A stretch of 64,000 bases of DNA from Bolinopsis microptera (Eukaryota; Ctenophora; Tentaculata; Lobata; Bolinopsidae): positions 16,851,475-16,915,474 of the forward strand of contig NC_087077.1 in the NCBI RefSeq assembly GCF_026151205.1, in the 5' to 3' direction. Numbering within the stretch: the stretch's first letter is position 1; each line of letters opens with the position of its first letter. Below the pieces are notes generated by a model, which did no database searches, had not been told where the DNA came from, and was given only the letters and a program-made list of their open reading frames with translations. Below are positions 1 through 12,400 of the stretch, piece after piece. The translations under genes and the position numbers were made by a program.

Positions 1-660
1 TATTGTAAGGTTGTCTAATAGTCACGTGGTCTGCAACAAGTCCTTCACACTCTATCTTAAACTTGGTCTCACTAGCTAAGTATTTCACAGTTCCACAGTA
101 CACACTTCCTGCGTATACCTGACAGAAGGGATTATGAAGCTATGAGCTAATCTTTCAAAGTAAAACATGATCATGTCAATAACTATGATTATCAAATTTC
201 GGCTGAGCCTATTAAGTTGGTAAGTTTGAAAACTATAACGCTAAAGATCGTATAAATTGATTAAATTACCATTGCACCGTTGATCCTCTCTGCACAGCAG
301 TCTTGTCTATTGTGTATGATAACGTGCTTGATCGCATAGTTATCCTTGAAATTTACTCTCCACCAGTTACCTTTCATTTCAGCTGTATGTGTACATGAAT
401 TGCTGAAAAGCAGTAGTAAGTACTCTTCCCCTTACTAATGGCGGATTTGTTCAGATAGATTGGCCATTTACTAGATTTGTATTAATAGTAGAACATAAAT
501 TATGCAATCGCCATCTCATTAGATAGAGATAAAGTGAGTGGTGTTACTCACTGGAAATAGTGTCCGTCAGTGTTTCCATCAACAGCACGAGAACTGCTCC
601 CTGAGAAGCCAGTTGAGCTTTGCTCTGTTGATGCTCCCACAGATATCAGACTCATGTCAT
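1..660 (-). other. F-type lectin (fucolectin) domain exons
   Basis: Three exons (660-552, 402-270, 119-1) encode the C-terminal domain of the tectonin gene. Visible are SRAVDGNTDG, then YFHNSCTHT across an exon junction, NWWRV, IIHNRQDCCAERINGA and, in the last exon, VYCGT. This series, with the adjacent Cys pair and the R-x-D-C-C-x-E-R-x-N-G-A run, is the signature of the F-type lectin / fucolectin-tachylectin-4-pentraxin family, whose members bind fucose and calcium. The domain continues beyond position 1, so its end is not visible. Confidence 0.88.
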
Positions 661-3600
661 CTGAAGTTACGTTTTTAATAACTTTTTGTCAATCCAATCT
701 TTTGTGCTTGGAAAAGGCTATTTGAATTAGCTTTATTCAAGAAAAATTGAAAAGTGAGTTTCCAATCGCAATATTGAATCACCTTCACAATGGTCGAGTG
801 TAAGATAGAAAGCGTTGTTTGCCGAGTTCACTCCCCAAACAAAGTCTCCATAAGTATCAATCTGAGCAAGTTTCCCAGGGACATGAACCCAATGTGAGCC
901 TGCAGGAGCTGAGGATGTGATCCCCGCCCTGTAGAAGATATCGTCATTGCTGTTCACACCAAAGACTACATTCTTACCAGATGAAATCCATTTCAGCTTC
1001 CCTCCAATGTGCTGCCACTGAAGATGGTTTTAAGTTAATCTTTGAGAAATAAATTTGATTTAAAATTTTAAATTTAGTTAAACAAATAGTTTTTGCCAGT
1101 TTATATTTTCACTTTGGTAAACGTCATATATAAAATCAAAGTTAAGATTGAAATAAGGCGATCATACCCCAGTTCCCTGAGAATCAGGATCTCCGTAAGT
1201 ACCAGTTCTGTAGAAGATATCATCGTTAGTATTGACTCCCCACACTCCTGACTGTCCTACACTCACTACTTTCAGTCCACCTGAGACTCTCTCCCAAGTA
1301 TTTCCTGTTCTTCTGTAGATATTATCCCCACTATTTACTCCCCAAACATGGTCATTATCACTCACTGAGACCTGTTAATGGGAAATTTTTCAACAAAAGT
1401 CAGATCCAAATTATGATTTTTATGAAATCTAGTTTTACAGAGTTTGATTTAAGAAAATATAATTATACATAATTACCGAGTATATATTCGATTTTGAACA
1501 TATTATTATTTAACCTGCTTGAGTCTTCCACCGATGTTAACCCAGTTGCCTGACCCTATTTTTCTGTAAATAAGATGAGCTGAGTTGACTCCCCATATCT
1601 CAGATCCTCCCACAGAAATATCAGTCAGTACTCCAGGGAAAATTATCCAATTTTCTGCAGATCTATCAAATATTTGGTCACAAATTGCAAAGGTGTTTAA
1701 TACTATTGACATTAATAAAATCCTAAATGTAAGTCGTTGAATAACGAAACTAAAACGATACATGTGGAAGTGTTTTACGGAACCTGTAGTAGATGTGACC
1801 AGCTTTATCCAGGCCCCAGGTACCAGCTCCTCCGTGGGCTACTTTTGTTAACTGGTCCCTCTCTTCCTTCCACCCAGACAGACGTGCAGCTTCTAACGAG
1901 GTATTATTATGATGTTTTACTTAGATAAGATAAATATTGTTCCCTAATCCCTAATCAAGTATTAGATCATAATGGAGGCTCGCACTAAGATAGATTTTGG
2001 CTGAGTTAGGCAATTGGCTAGATTTTGATTTTATTTGTAGCATACTTGCTGGTTCTTTGAATGACAATTGATAGGCGTTTCTTCCAGAGTTGACCCCTAG
2101 AACAGTCGTTCCATAAGTGTCGATCTGGGAAAGCTTCCCTCCGAGATGGGTCCAGCCTGTTCCTGATGGAGTGCCTGCTGAAATGCCATGTCTGAAGAAG
2201 ATATCATCGTTACTGTTGACTCCCAGTACAATGCCTTTCCCAGATGATATCCATTTCAACTTTCCTCCGATATGTTCCCACTGCAATGATGTATGAAAAT
2301 TAATGTGATCACTACGAATAAAGAATAAAAATAACATGTATTATGATAGTTCATCTAGTATAATAATATATGCATTCATATTCTGAGCACTGTTTGAGAT
2401 AAAAGTTCTCGAACCGTTGGGCAATATTAAAAACGATTTTGACCTACCCCAGTTCCCTGAGAATCAGGATCTCCGTAAGTACCAGTTCTGTAGAAGATAT
2501 CATCGTTAGTATTGACTCCCCACACTCCTGACTGTCCTACACTCACTACTTTCAGTCCACCTGAGACTCTCTCCCAAGTATTTCCTGTTCTTCTGTAGAT
2601 ATTATCCCCACTATTTACTCCCCAAACATGATCATTATCACTAACTGAGATCTGCTTCAAGCCACCTGAAATTCTGGCCCAGTTGCTGTTAGCTGTCCTC
2701 TTCCAGATCTGGTCGGCCCTGTTGACTCCCCAAATTTCCGTTCCTCCCACAGATATGTCAGTTAATCCACCAGGGTATTGCTGCCAGCTTTCATCCTCTC
2801 TGCAAGATACACGGAGATTAAGTATCGAGCAAAAATTCTACAATTGAGAACCATTAATGTAGATCTATATTCGAATGCTTTGCGACTTAACATTTTTCAG
2901 TTGATCCTTGAAAAAGAATGTAGGCTGGAGCAATCTAAGCAGAAATAGTTCATATACTTTCTGTAAACCTGAAGAATATTTTGTCGTCGTCAGCAACAGC
3001 CCACATTCCAGCTTTTCCAGATGCTATGCGCTTCAAATTCACTTTTGCTTTTGCACTTTTGTGGGACCAATTAGACAGACTAAATGATGAACCTGCAAAA
3101 TATTGCTTTTATACTTCTGCTCTATAGTCCAAACAAATTCGATACACTTTTAATATAAATTTAAGATAATTTTAAGGTTATCAGAACATAGGTCACATAC
3201 CACTTTGAACTTGTAATCTGTGATTACACAAGAAGTTATCATTCCATGTATGTGGGTCTGCAGGTTCAAGCCACTGGATGCACTCTTTTCCCCCTACAGG
3301 TCCCGCACTACTCCACTGGAAAGTGTAAGGAGAGTCCGGAGGAGAACAGAGGTAGTTATCGGCCCAAGTGTGAGGATCCGCTGTCTCCAAGATACGTGTA
3401 CACTTCTGTCCAGCAATAGGTCCTGCCATGGACCATCTCAAACCAGGATCAGCTTTGTTGCTTCTCCAGCAGAAGAAGTTGTCTGTCCACGTGTGACCTG
3501 CTGGTTCAGCTAGCTCTAGTATTCTTGTGCAGGTGTATCCAGCTGGAATACCAGCAAAGCTCCATTTGAAGTCTTCTGGCCATGATGGAAGAGGTTTTGT

Positions 3601-6600
3601 AACTGAAAGGAGATAATGATACATAAATCAGGTCCATTAATTAGCTATTAATGTTATCAGTTCTGGTACTTTTTGATAATGCCAGTCATATATACTTTAC
3701 AATGAGGAATCGTAATTTGCATTTGTCACTTTGTCAGCAACATGAACAGCTTGAGAAAATGTGTTCTAACCCTATCAAAAAATAAAAAAGGCATGGACTT
3801 TTTTTTCTAGGTACTTTTGGACAAAAACCTTTTGGTTCCGATAATCTTTGATTGCACAAGAAGTTATCATTCCATGTATGTGGGTCTGCAGGTTCAAGCC
3901 ACTGGATGCACTCTTTTCCCCCTACAGGTCCCGCACTACTCCACTGGAAAGTGTAAGGAGAGTCCGGAGGAGCACAGAGGTAGTTATCAGCCCAAGTGTG
4001 AGGGTCCGCTGTCTCCAAGATACGTGTACATTTCTGTCCAGCAATAGGTCCTGCCATGGACCATCTCAAACCAGGATCAGCTTTGTTGCTTCTCCAGCAG
4101 AAGAAGTTGTCTGTCCATGTGTGACCTGCTGGTTCAGCTAGCTCCAGTATTCTTGTGCAGGTGTATCCAGCTGGAATACCAGCAAAGCTCCATTTGAAGT
4201 CTTCTGGCCAGGATGGAAGAGGATGTTCTGAAATTATTTTAAATTTTTATCTGACACAATTATGATTTTATGAGCTCCAGAACATGAGAAAAATAAAAGT
4301 GTACAACAAAATGGCAAAAATGAGTGATATACTGCTCAGATATTAAGGACTTTCGAACGACTGCTATCATTTATGCATCCATTTGATACCATTACGATTT
4401 ACTTGAAGAATTTTGGTATCCACAGAAAACATCATCAACTGAAAAAATACCATATAATCTTTTGATGTCCAACGAGAAAGCATTCCTAGCTGAGTTAGCG
4501 CCCCAAACTTCGTCTCCATTACTGTCTATCTGAGATAACTTTCCTGGTACTTTAACCCAATTAGTGCCTGCTGGGTTGGACGACGAGATTCCTGCTCTAT
4601 AGAAAATATCATCATTGCTGTTCACTCCAAAGACCACATCATTTCCAGATGAAATCCACTTCAGTTTCCCAGCGATGTGTTGCCACTGTAGTAATATATT
4701 AATTATTATATTATATTATAGATATAAGATTTCATTTTTCAAGTGCAAACCAAATGTTGGTTTGCATTATGCGAAAAGTGGGCGCCACCCCCTCTTCTTT
4801 GAAGCCTGCAAACTTGCAATAGATTTCTATAGTCGTCTTGAAAGCACTGAAAATGAACTTCTCTCCGCTGCATTTCACGAGCAGATTATGCTGGGCCTTC
4901 CTTGGTACACCAACATCTCTAATCTTCTCACCAAATATAACTTCCCCCACTCATCCTCTTCAAAATCCAAGCTCTCTACCCAAATCAGTCACAACATGAG
5001 GGAAGAATTTGTGGATACCTGGAAATCTGCCAAGGCATCCTCACCTAAATTAGAATTCTACAATCAAATTAAACATGATTTTGAACCAGAAACATACTTA
5101 GGAGTGGTTAAGATCCCCGATGCTCGGAAAAGCTTAACAAGGTTTCGTATTAGCTGCCACAATCTTTACATTGAGAGGGGCCGTTACGAAACCCCCCTAG
5201 TACCAAGAGAACATCGATGGTGCACTTTTTGCTTTCTCAGCAAGGGGCTTAAGCCTATTGAGGACGAAATTCATGTTCTAACTGACTGTTTACTCTACTC
5301 CTCAGTTAGAGAAAAATTTAACTTCCATCCCAAAAATATTACTGACCTAGCCGGTTTGCTATCCGATAAAACACTAGACCCTACAAAATTTACTGCCACA
5401 GCAAGAGCAATCCATTCAATTCTCTCTGTGAACGAACATTTTACAGCCTACTATAAGAGCCCAGATTTCCACTCAAATACTGGCCAATGCATAATGCTAT
5501 AGGACCTCAAAAATAGTATTATAAAACATTTCTATTTTATCCCTACACATTTGTAAATAACTAGAATTGTGTAACCTTAAATTATTTCAGAATTATAACT
5601 ATTGTGAATTCAATAAAATAATTATCACTTTTGTATCCTTGTATCCTTGTATCCTTGTATCCTTGTATCCTTATGCAGCTTTTGTTCGTACTCAAATAGT
5701 GGCATACAAACTTCAAGGGATTGAATAAAAAAGAAGCACCTACCCCTGTACCCTGAGAATCAGGATCTCCGTAAGTACCGGTCCTGTAGAAGATATCATC
5801 GTTAGTATTGACTCCCCACACTCCTGACTGTCCTACACTTACTACTTTCAGTCCACCTGAGACTCTCTCCCAAGTATTTCCTGTTCTTCTGTAGATATTA
5901 TCCCCACTATTTACTCCCCAAACATGATCCTTGTCACTTACAGAGACCTGAGAGAGAAGAAACAATTATGCTCAAATTATCATCATCAGAACAACGAACA
6001 ATAATAACAAACAACAAACACAATGGTCGATCTACATAATCAGCAGAAAATAATCGACAATTAATAATGAAACGCGAAGGAAACTATCAGAATATGATCT
6101 CAATTTTCTCTTTGGTAATTACATTAACGAGCACAAACCTGCTTCAGTCTTCCACCGATGTTAACCCAGTTGCCTGACACTATCTTTCTGTAGATAAGAC
6201 CTGAGTTGACTCCCCATATCTGGGATCCTCCAACAGATATGTCAGTCAGTGCCCCTGGATATTTGATCCACTGCTCTCCTGATCTGTTAGTTCCAATGTT
6301 AAAATCTTGGAAAAACAACTAGTAGTGTTTGGCCAGCGAAATTATTAGTCTTTGAGTTTAAAAAAATGCAAATTTTGAAAACCGAAACGAAAGTGAAATG
6401 CATATCTAACATTGAACAGGTATTCATTATACCGGTAGTGAATGAGCTTGTTGGAGTCTATTGCCCAGACTCCAGCTTTTCCAGTTGCTACTCTTGCAAA
6501 CTTTGGAGCATTGTTTATGTGGCCCCACCCACCCATCTGTTGTTTTCCTGCCAAGTAGGTTGTTAGCATAATTTCATAATTGAAATTTAGACAAAAGGGC

Positions 6601-9275
6601 TGGAAATTAAATACGTTTTGGAACTAATTCTGTCCAACCAGCAGCACCAACTAAACAAGATAACAAAATATCACCCTTATAACCTGGTGTCCGTGTAATG
6701 GTAGATGAGAAGGTGTTGTGGACAGAGTTAGCACCGACTACCACATTCTCGTGGGTGTCTATTTGTGAGAGTTTCCCCTGTACTCTAGCCCATTGAGTTC
6801 CTGCAGGAGAGGTGGGGGAGATTCCTGCTCTGTAGAAAATATCATCATTTCTGTTCACTCCAAATACTATGTCGTTTCCAGATGATATCCATTTCAGTTT
6901 TCCACCGATATGTTGCCACTGAAAATGATTTTGTTGAGAATAATCTTCAAGAGCATGGAAAAAAAAGATAAAATCATGCACTGCTGCCATTACAATTAAC
7001 CATTCTAATGCATTAAAAAACAATGTTATGTTCCAAGATCATAATATCTGTTTTGACCTACCCCAGTTCCCTGAGAGTCAGGATCTCCGTAAGTACCAGT
7101 TCTGTAGAAGATATCATCGTTAGTATTGACTCCCCACACTCCTGACTGTCCTACACTCACTACTTTCAGTCCACCTGAGACTCTCTCCCAAGTATTTCCT
7201 GTTCTTCTGTAGATATTATACCCACTATTGACTCCCCAGACGTGATCCTTGTCACTCACTGAGACCTGAAAAATAAGCTGATGACTCTCTGAATATTAGG
7301 TTATTACCTTTAAACAAATTTAAACTATTAATATTATAACTATAACTAGAAGAAATTCGTAACAACTGACCTGAACAAGACGGCCACCAACTTCTTTCCA
7401 CTCGGTTGAACCTTTCAATTTCTGGTATATCTTCTGTCCTAGACCAATGCCCCAGATTTGAGACTTTCCGACCGAAACATCCGTCAATTCCATTGCTTGA
7501 TCGCTTGTCCAAATGTCACCTTCCCTGGAAGTAATGGCATGTTCTTCAAGTATCCTTATAAAATTGCTTCTTTCTTGTACGATACCTTTATTAACAGAAA
7601 TAGCAAGCAAAAGACGTGTTCTTAAAAACTAAGCATGTATTATGCATACCTACATATTATTTAGAATCACAAAACGGCCAGTACTAATTACTATCGACCT
7701 ACTTTTTTAAGACTCTGTTGTCAGCGTCTACTCCCCAGATCCCAAGTTTTCCTGCTGCGATTCTTTTGAGACCCGTTTTATGTGGTTTCCATGATGAAAG
7801 GGTTGGCTCCCCTGAAAAAGGAGAAGTCTTTAAAAAGATTAATTATAAAAAGTAATAATTAACTAGTTTTACATGATTGTACTATGATTGATCTGTGGTC
7901 AAGTAGGTGCAAATCATAGCTTGGTATAAAATTTTGATACCAATAACAATAGGTATGTAGGTATGGAACAATAATCATAAATTTGTCTGTTTAAACATAA
8001 AAGAATTCAATGATTCACACCTGAGCAGGAAATACGAAGCTTGAAAACATCATCATTAGAGTTGGAACCCCAAACTTCACCCTGGTAAGTATCAATCTGT
8101 TTGAGACCCCCTGGTACCCTGACCCAGCTCGTGCCAGCTGGTGCTGATTCAGTTATCCCGGATCTGTAGAATATGTTTCCTGCTGAGTTGACTCCAAACA
8201 CTATGTTGCTTCCAGTGGAGATCCAGCTTAGCTTCCCCCCAATATGTTGCCACTGGATGATTCGGTGTTATTTGAGCTTCAAATTTGAAAAATTACTTAA
8301 TACTTTATTCTCATTGCACCACAAATCATGGTCGCTGTTATGGCAACTAAATCAGGTTATTTTACATGCCATAATAATAATAATATGTGTACGTGGTGGT
8401 CCTGTTGAAAGATTTACTTTTCTTAATTCTTCTGCTGAGATCTGTATTTACTTACCCCAGTTCCCTGAGAATCAGGATCTCCGTAAGTACCAGTTCTGTA
8501 GAAGATATCATCGTTAGTATTGACTCCCCACACTCCTGACTGTCCTACACTCACTACTTTTAGTCCACCTGAGACTCTCTCCCAAGTATTTCCTGTTCTT
8601 CTGTAGATATTATCCCCACTATTTACTCCCCAAACATGATCATTATCACTAACTGAGATCTGCTTCAAACCACCTGAAATTCTAACCCAGTTGCTCTCAG
8701 CTTTTCTTTTCCAGATCTGGTCTGCTTTGTTGACTCCCCAGATTTCTGTTCCTCCCACAGATAGATCTGTTAATCTTCCAGGGTACTGGTGCCACTCTTT
8801 ACCTTTGCTGCGATAATAAAAAATCAAACTCATAATTACATTTTTTGAGATGGTTTTTAAAGTCTAGAAATGTTCAAAATGTTCAACGACTCATCAAGAA
8901 ATAAGAGAACTTACCGAAAGAAGATCTGATCTTGCTTATCTATGCCCCAAGTGCCTAGTTTTCCCTTAGACACTCTTATCAACTTCATTTCGTCTTTATG
9001 CTTCCATGACGAAAGCTCTATGTTTGCTGAAAAATAAAAAGCGACTTGTCACAGAGGCCACTAGTTCAGATTCTTGCAAGAAAATATTCGAACAATTAAA
9101 ATAATAATATGATATTATGGTGTCGAGGTTTTCGATTCAAATTCTGGGTTTAGATTCACAAGTTCTTGCTAAGAAAATCAAAAGATATAATATGAGTTTA
9201 GATTTAACACACTCACTTACCAGCAAACGCTGCGAACACAAACAGTAAGCTAGCTAGATGCTTTAATTTCAGCAT
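1..9275 (-). CDS. Secreted multi-propeller tectonin / F-type lectin protein (3' end outside window)
   Basis: Exons read on the minus strand: 9275-9221, 9026-8915, 8807-8456, 8252-8021, 7811-7703, 7524-7371, 7265-7062, 6918-6684, 6547-6433, 6283-6139, 5947-5744, 4685-4451, 4227-3829, 3602-3201, 3092-2969, 2799-2448, 2280-2046, 1892-1784, 1662-1515, 1371-1168, 1017-783, 660-552, 402-270 and 119-1. All junctions are GT-AG and the codon phase holds through every join, giving about 1,570 residues in the window. Exon 1 encodes a signal peptide (MLKLKHLASLLFVFAAFA). Then follow three six-bladed tectonin propellers with blade motif WGVNSxDxIxxR, two exons of HTWxDN-Cys repeats, two more propellers and an F-type lectin domain. 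Tectonin and F-type lectin domains bind glycans or microbial surface sugars in other animals, so a secreted lectin of innate immunity, egg coat or mucus is likely; that role is inferred. The exact boundaries of exons 9, 13 and 19 were chosen by phase and are less certain. Confidence 0.85.
783..3092 (-). other. Tectonin propellers 4 and 5
   Basis: Exons 3092-2969, 2799-2448 and 2280-2046 encode propeller 4; exons 1892-1784, 1662-1515, 1371-1168 and 1017-783 encode propeller 5. Each propeller has six blades of about 35-40 residues with a conserved W-G-V-N core. Propeller 5 keeps an intron between blades 3a and 3b that is absent from propeller 4, where the two exons are one 352-bp exon. The exon encoding ISVSDNDHVWGVNSGDN is almost identical in DNA to the matching exons of the other propellers. 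Confidence 0.85.
3201..4227 (-). other. Two near-identical exons of HTWxDN / Cys repeats
   Basis: Exons 4227-3829 and 3602-3201 each encode three repeats of about 36 residues with pattern W-S-x-A-G-P-x-x-G-x-x-C-x-x-x-x-E-x-A-(D/E)-P-H-T-W-x-D-N-x-x-C. The two exons differ at only a few positions over most of their length, so they are a recent duplication. Paired Cys residues in each repeat fit an extracellular disulphide-bonded module. I do not recognise the family. Both exons begin and end in phase 1, so either could be skipped without changing the frame. Confidence 0.75.
4738..5502 (+). pseudogene. 5'-truncated LINE (CR1-like) polymerase C-terminus
   Basis: An open frame on the plus strand, inside an intron of the minus-strand tectonin gene, encodes about 255 residues typical of the region after the reverse transcriptase of non-LTR retrotransposons: RFRISCHNLYIERGRY, a Cys-rich knuckle HRWCTFC, and EDEIHVLTDC followed by LYSSVREKF. 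No endonuclease or YxDD reverse-transcriptase core is present, so the copy is 5'-truncated and dead. Stop is at 5500-5502, and an 8-bp microsatellite tail follows. The upstream part of the open frame (before about 4735) is only antisense of a tectonin exon. Confidence 0.75.
5631..5672 (+). repeat. (TTGTATCC)n tail of the LINE copy
   Basis: About five copies of an 8-bp unit end the retroelement. CR1/L2-type elements typically end in short tandem repeats instead of poly(A), which supports the LINE assignment. Confidence 0.7.
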
Positions 9276-9477
9276 CACACAAGCTCCAAACACGATTTTG
9301 TCCACGAATGAATCTTCAGACCCTAGAATCCTGGTTATTACTGTTAGATTATAATGCGGGTTTTTCGTGAGGGATTTTGTCTATTGTAATCGTCAGATCA
9401 CTAGATAATCACATAGAATAAATGTCAAGTTGCTGTAATTTTGTTATAGACTGGGTATAGTTTTTTCTAGCTGTTCT
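9276..9477. promoter_or_regulatory. Divergent intergenic region between lectin and NEK9-like genes
   Basis: About 200 bp separate the lectin start codon (minus strand, 9275) from the earliest candidate start of the NEK9-like gene (9478). The two genes point away from each other, so shared promoter elements are likely. A TATAAT-like run lies near 9348-9353 on the minus strand, about 75 bp upstream of the lectin start codon. No other clear core element is visible. Confidence 0.4.
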
Positions 9478-12400
9478 ATGCTCCACCCCATGAAACCCCG
9501 GTGGGAATTGCCACTATTTTGTTTTAGATAGCAGCTGTTAACAAACTGAAACATTATTAACGGCTAACACCCTGCGAGGTTCATTACAGCTTTCGGCTTT
9601 TATCAACCTCAGAATATAATATAATAACCACGTGATCAACTTTGAATTACAAAATTACAATCATTACCATCCTCAGATTGACACAATGCTTACATTTTAC
9701 CAATTATTAGCATTACTAGTATGACTTTAGAAATGATGGCACGGAAGGGTGGGTGAAAACATACTGCAACAATGTAATGGTAGAAGAGGAAAGTCCAGGC
9801 CTCAAACTTGTTCTTGTTTCTTCCAGGTAAGAGAGAAAGGAGTATTGGTACATGCATTTTTAATGAGTATTCTTAAATATTCCTATTTCTACTATAATCG
9901 GAATAACTATAAAAATCTACTTATTCTATTATATCCACAAACTATTTTATGAGCAAGCAGTGGATGAGATTTAATATCATCGATCATTCATATTCAATTT
10001 CATCTTAAAACTGAATTGTAATGCGATTCACAGTAATAAATGTAATATTATCTAATCCGCAGATTAAAGAATGCCTCATCGGTTATATCCGCGGCTCAGA
10101 GTGATGTACTCTGTATACACTACAAATTTGACTCATGTTCAACCCAGTCTATTCTTGGTTTGTTACTCTTTCGAAACATTCTTAAGTCTGTAGATAACTC
10201 TACAACATGGCATGTTATAAAAACTGATCGAAATTTAATCATCATATTAAAAGATTAAAGTCTATGATAGAATATTAATCAACATGATTTCGCAACTGTT
10301 GATAAATAAACTCTTGTCCCTATTCCAGACATGATAGAAGAGCGGGCAGCAGAGAAGCAGTTCACGTCACTAGGACTCGTAATGCACTCCCAAGGAGGAG
10401 GGTTAGTGATATGTGGCGGAAAGGACAGGGAGAAGATACTGACAGCTAATAAAGTGGAGTCAGGGGACAATGAGGAGTGGCAACTCTTCTCTACTCTTAT
10501 CTCTAAATATATCAGGTTCGTCTCTTCTCTATTTCTAATCTCTACTTATATCTCTAGATATATAATCAGGTTTATCGTTTCTCCAGAAAAGAATCAATCC
10601 AAGATTTGCCAACTCGTGCTTTGTAATTTAATATTTCTTTAATATTATATAGTCATGCAGATCGCAGTCTACCCACTATCATATGATATCACTATAAAAT
10701 ATAATTTAACGATAATCTAGAACAATTTGTTAGCGACAAGCAAAGTGTAACGAAATGTTTCACGCTTTAAACGTTTCGAGTTAAGTTTCATGATTTATTA
10801 GTTCTGACGACATTATCGTATTGTGTTTTCAATGCAGTTAAATTGTGAGATTTTTAAGTCGGCTGGCCGCGGGCTCAGAAATAGGTAGTTAGAGATTTCA
10901 TTTCCGTGATTTTCCGTTTAAGATCACCAACAAAGTTTTGGGTGAATATATTGATGCTTTTCAAACAACGTTAGTACAACGAATTCTTTATACGTAGTGC
11001 ATCCTGGGTTTGGACAGGAAGACAATATGCCCGTTTAAAACATTTCCATCACGTTACATTACATAATTCTCAATAAATGTAATAGATTTGTAGTGTTGTA
11101 ATTAGTTTATGTTATCTATTTTGTGACGCGGAGAAATTCGTCGTATTTCGATAGCTTTAAAATCTTAATTTTAATTAAAAAGTAGCTTTAAAATCTTAAT
11201 TTTAACTAAAAAGTGGCCATTAATAACAAAATAACCTCCTCCCCAGTTCGGGTGGCAGGCTGGATATAATCGCCACCTCGCTGGTGAAGCACCAAGAAGG
11301 AATAGCTCTGCTTGACAAAATAAAACAGTCGCTTCCCATAAACGTTCAGGGCTGGCCTTCTTTTGTTGAAGACGAAAATGGAATGTGAGTATTGTAACTT
11401 AATTTATGGTTTTAAAAATATTAAAATGATTTGTCGCACTCTGTTTCAGTCGTTGCGGCTGTACGAATACAATACGTTTATGTATAATATCCCTAATATT
11501 ATATATAGTCCAGTCATTTACGGACATTTTTGGGTTAGTACCTGCAAATTTTCAGATACCCACGAAACTTTGCACAGACCTTCCCAAAGGTATGATAAAA
11601 CGATTTTCGGTTGGAGACATTTTTTTAACTTTGGGCAAAACCCAGGAGGGCCACGCCCATCTGACCCAATAACGTAACTGACCCCTTGCTTCTGAAGGTC
11701 GTAGAGACTTCAAAATAGGTTTAAACGAAGCCGCATATGCATGTTTATATAAGAGTTATTGATCAACACATTGCCTAAAATCCTTACTTTTCGAGAAATT
11801 CGCCAAAAACCATTTTGGGCGTGGCGCTGAGCCGATTTTACTAACTTTTGATAGGATTGTGATAGAGTCTTTGGGTAGAGTGCAAAAGAACCGCAATTGG
11901 CATATTTATATATGACTTACGAAGAAACATATGCCTTAAAGTGCTTACTTTTTCAGTTATTGGCGAAAAACTGATTTTCGGTTCCAGAAATCATGCAAAA
12001 ATATGGGTATGTGGTAAATTGGGCTATGAAGGCCTTAGAGATTTTTGAATGAGTGCAAATTGTGCAGAATGGCCATGTTTATATACAACTTATGAAGCAA
12101 CATGCACCCTAAAATGCTTACTTTTCGAGTTATTTGGGGGAAAAACAGAGAAAATTTGCACAAAATAGAGCAAAATTGGTTATATCAGCCATTTTTGCCT
12201 CCCGTTCTATGTTAATAACTCGAAAAGTAAGCAGTTTAGGGTGCATGTTGCTACATAAGTTGTATATAAACATGGCCATTCTGCACAATGTGCACTTATT
12301 CAAAAATCTCTAGGGCCTTCATAGCCCAATTTACCACATACCCATATTTTTGCATGATTTCTGGAACCGAAAATCAGTTTTTCGCCAATAACTGAAAAAG

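Larger units (their letters stand above)
4451..9026 (-). other. Tectonin propellers 1 to 3
   Basis: Propeller 1 is encoded by exons 9026-8915, 8807-8456 and 8252-8021; propeller 2 by 7811-7703, 7524-7371, 7265-7062 and 6918-6684; propeller 3 by 6547-6433, 6283-6139, 5947-5744 and 4685-4451. Each starts with a blade containing a W-x-x-D-(S/K/A) variant (for example GVWAIDSNKL), then blades with the full WGVNS motif. The order of exon types is the same in all five propellers of the gene, which shows growth by duplication of whole four-exon blocks. Propeller 2 has a diverged second blade (WGIGLGQKIYQK). Confidence 0.85.

Noticed and set aside
3220-4141. Plus-strand open frames over the HTWxDN exons
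   Set aside because: Antisense shadows of two duplicated minus-strand exons.
11363-11677. 104-codon open frame at the NEK9-like exon end
   Set aside because: It starts near the end of a real exon and runs through the intron into a palindromic transposon.
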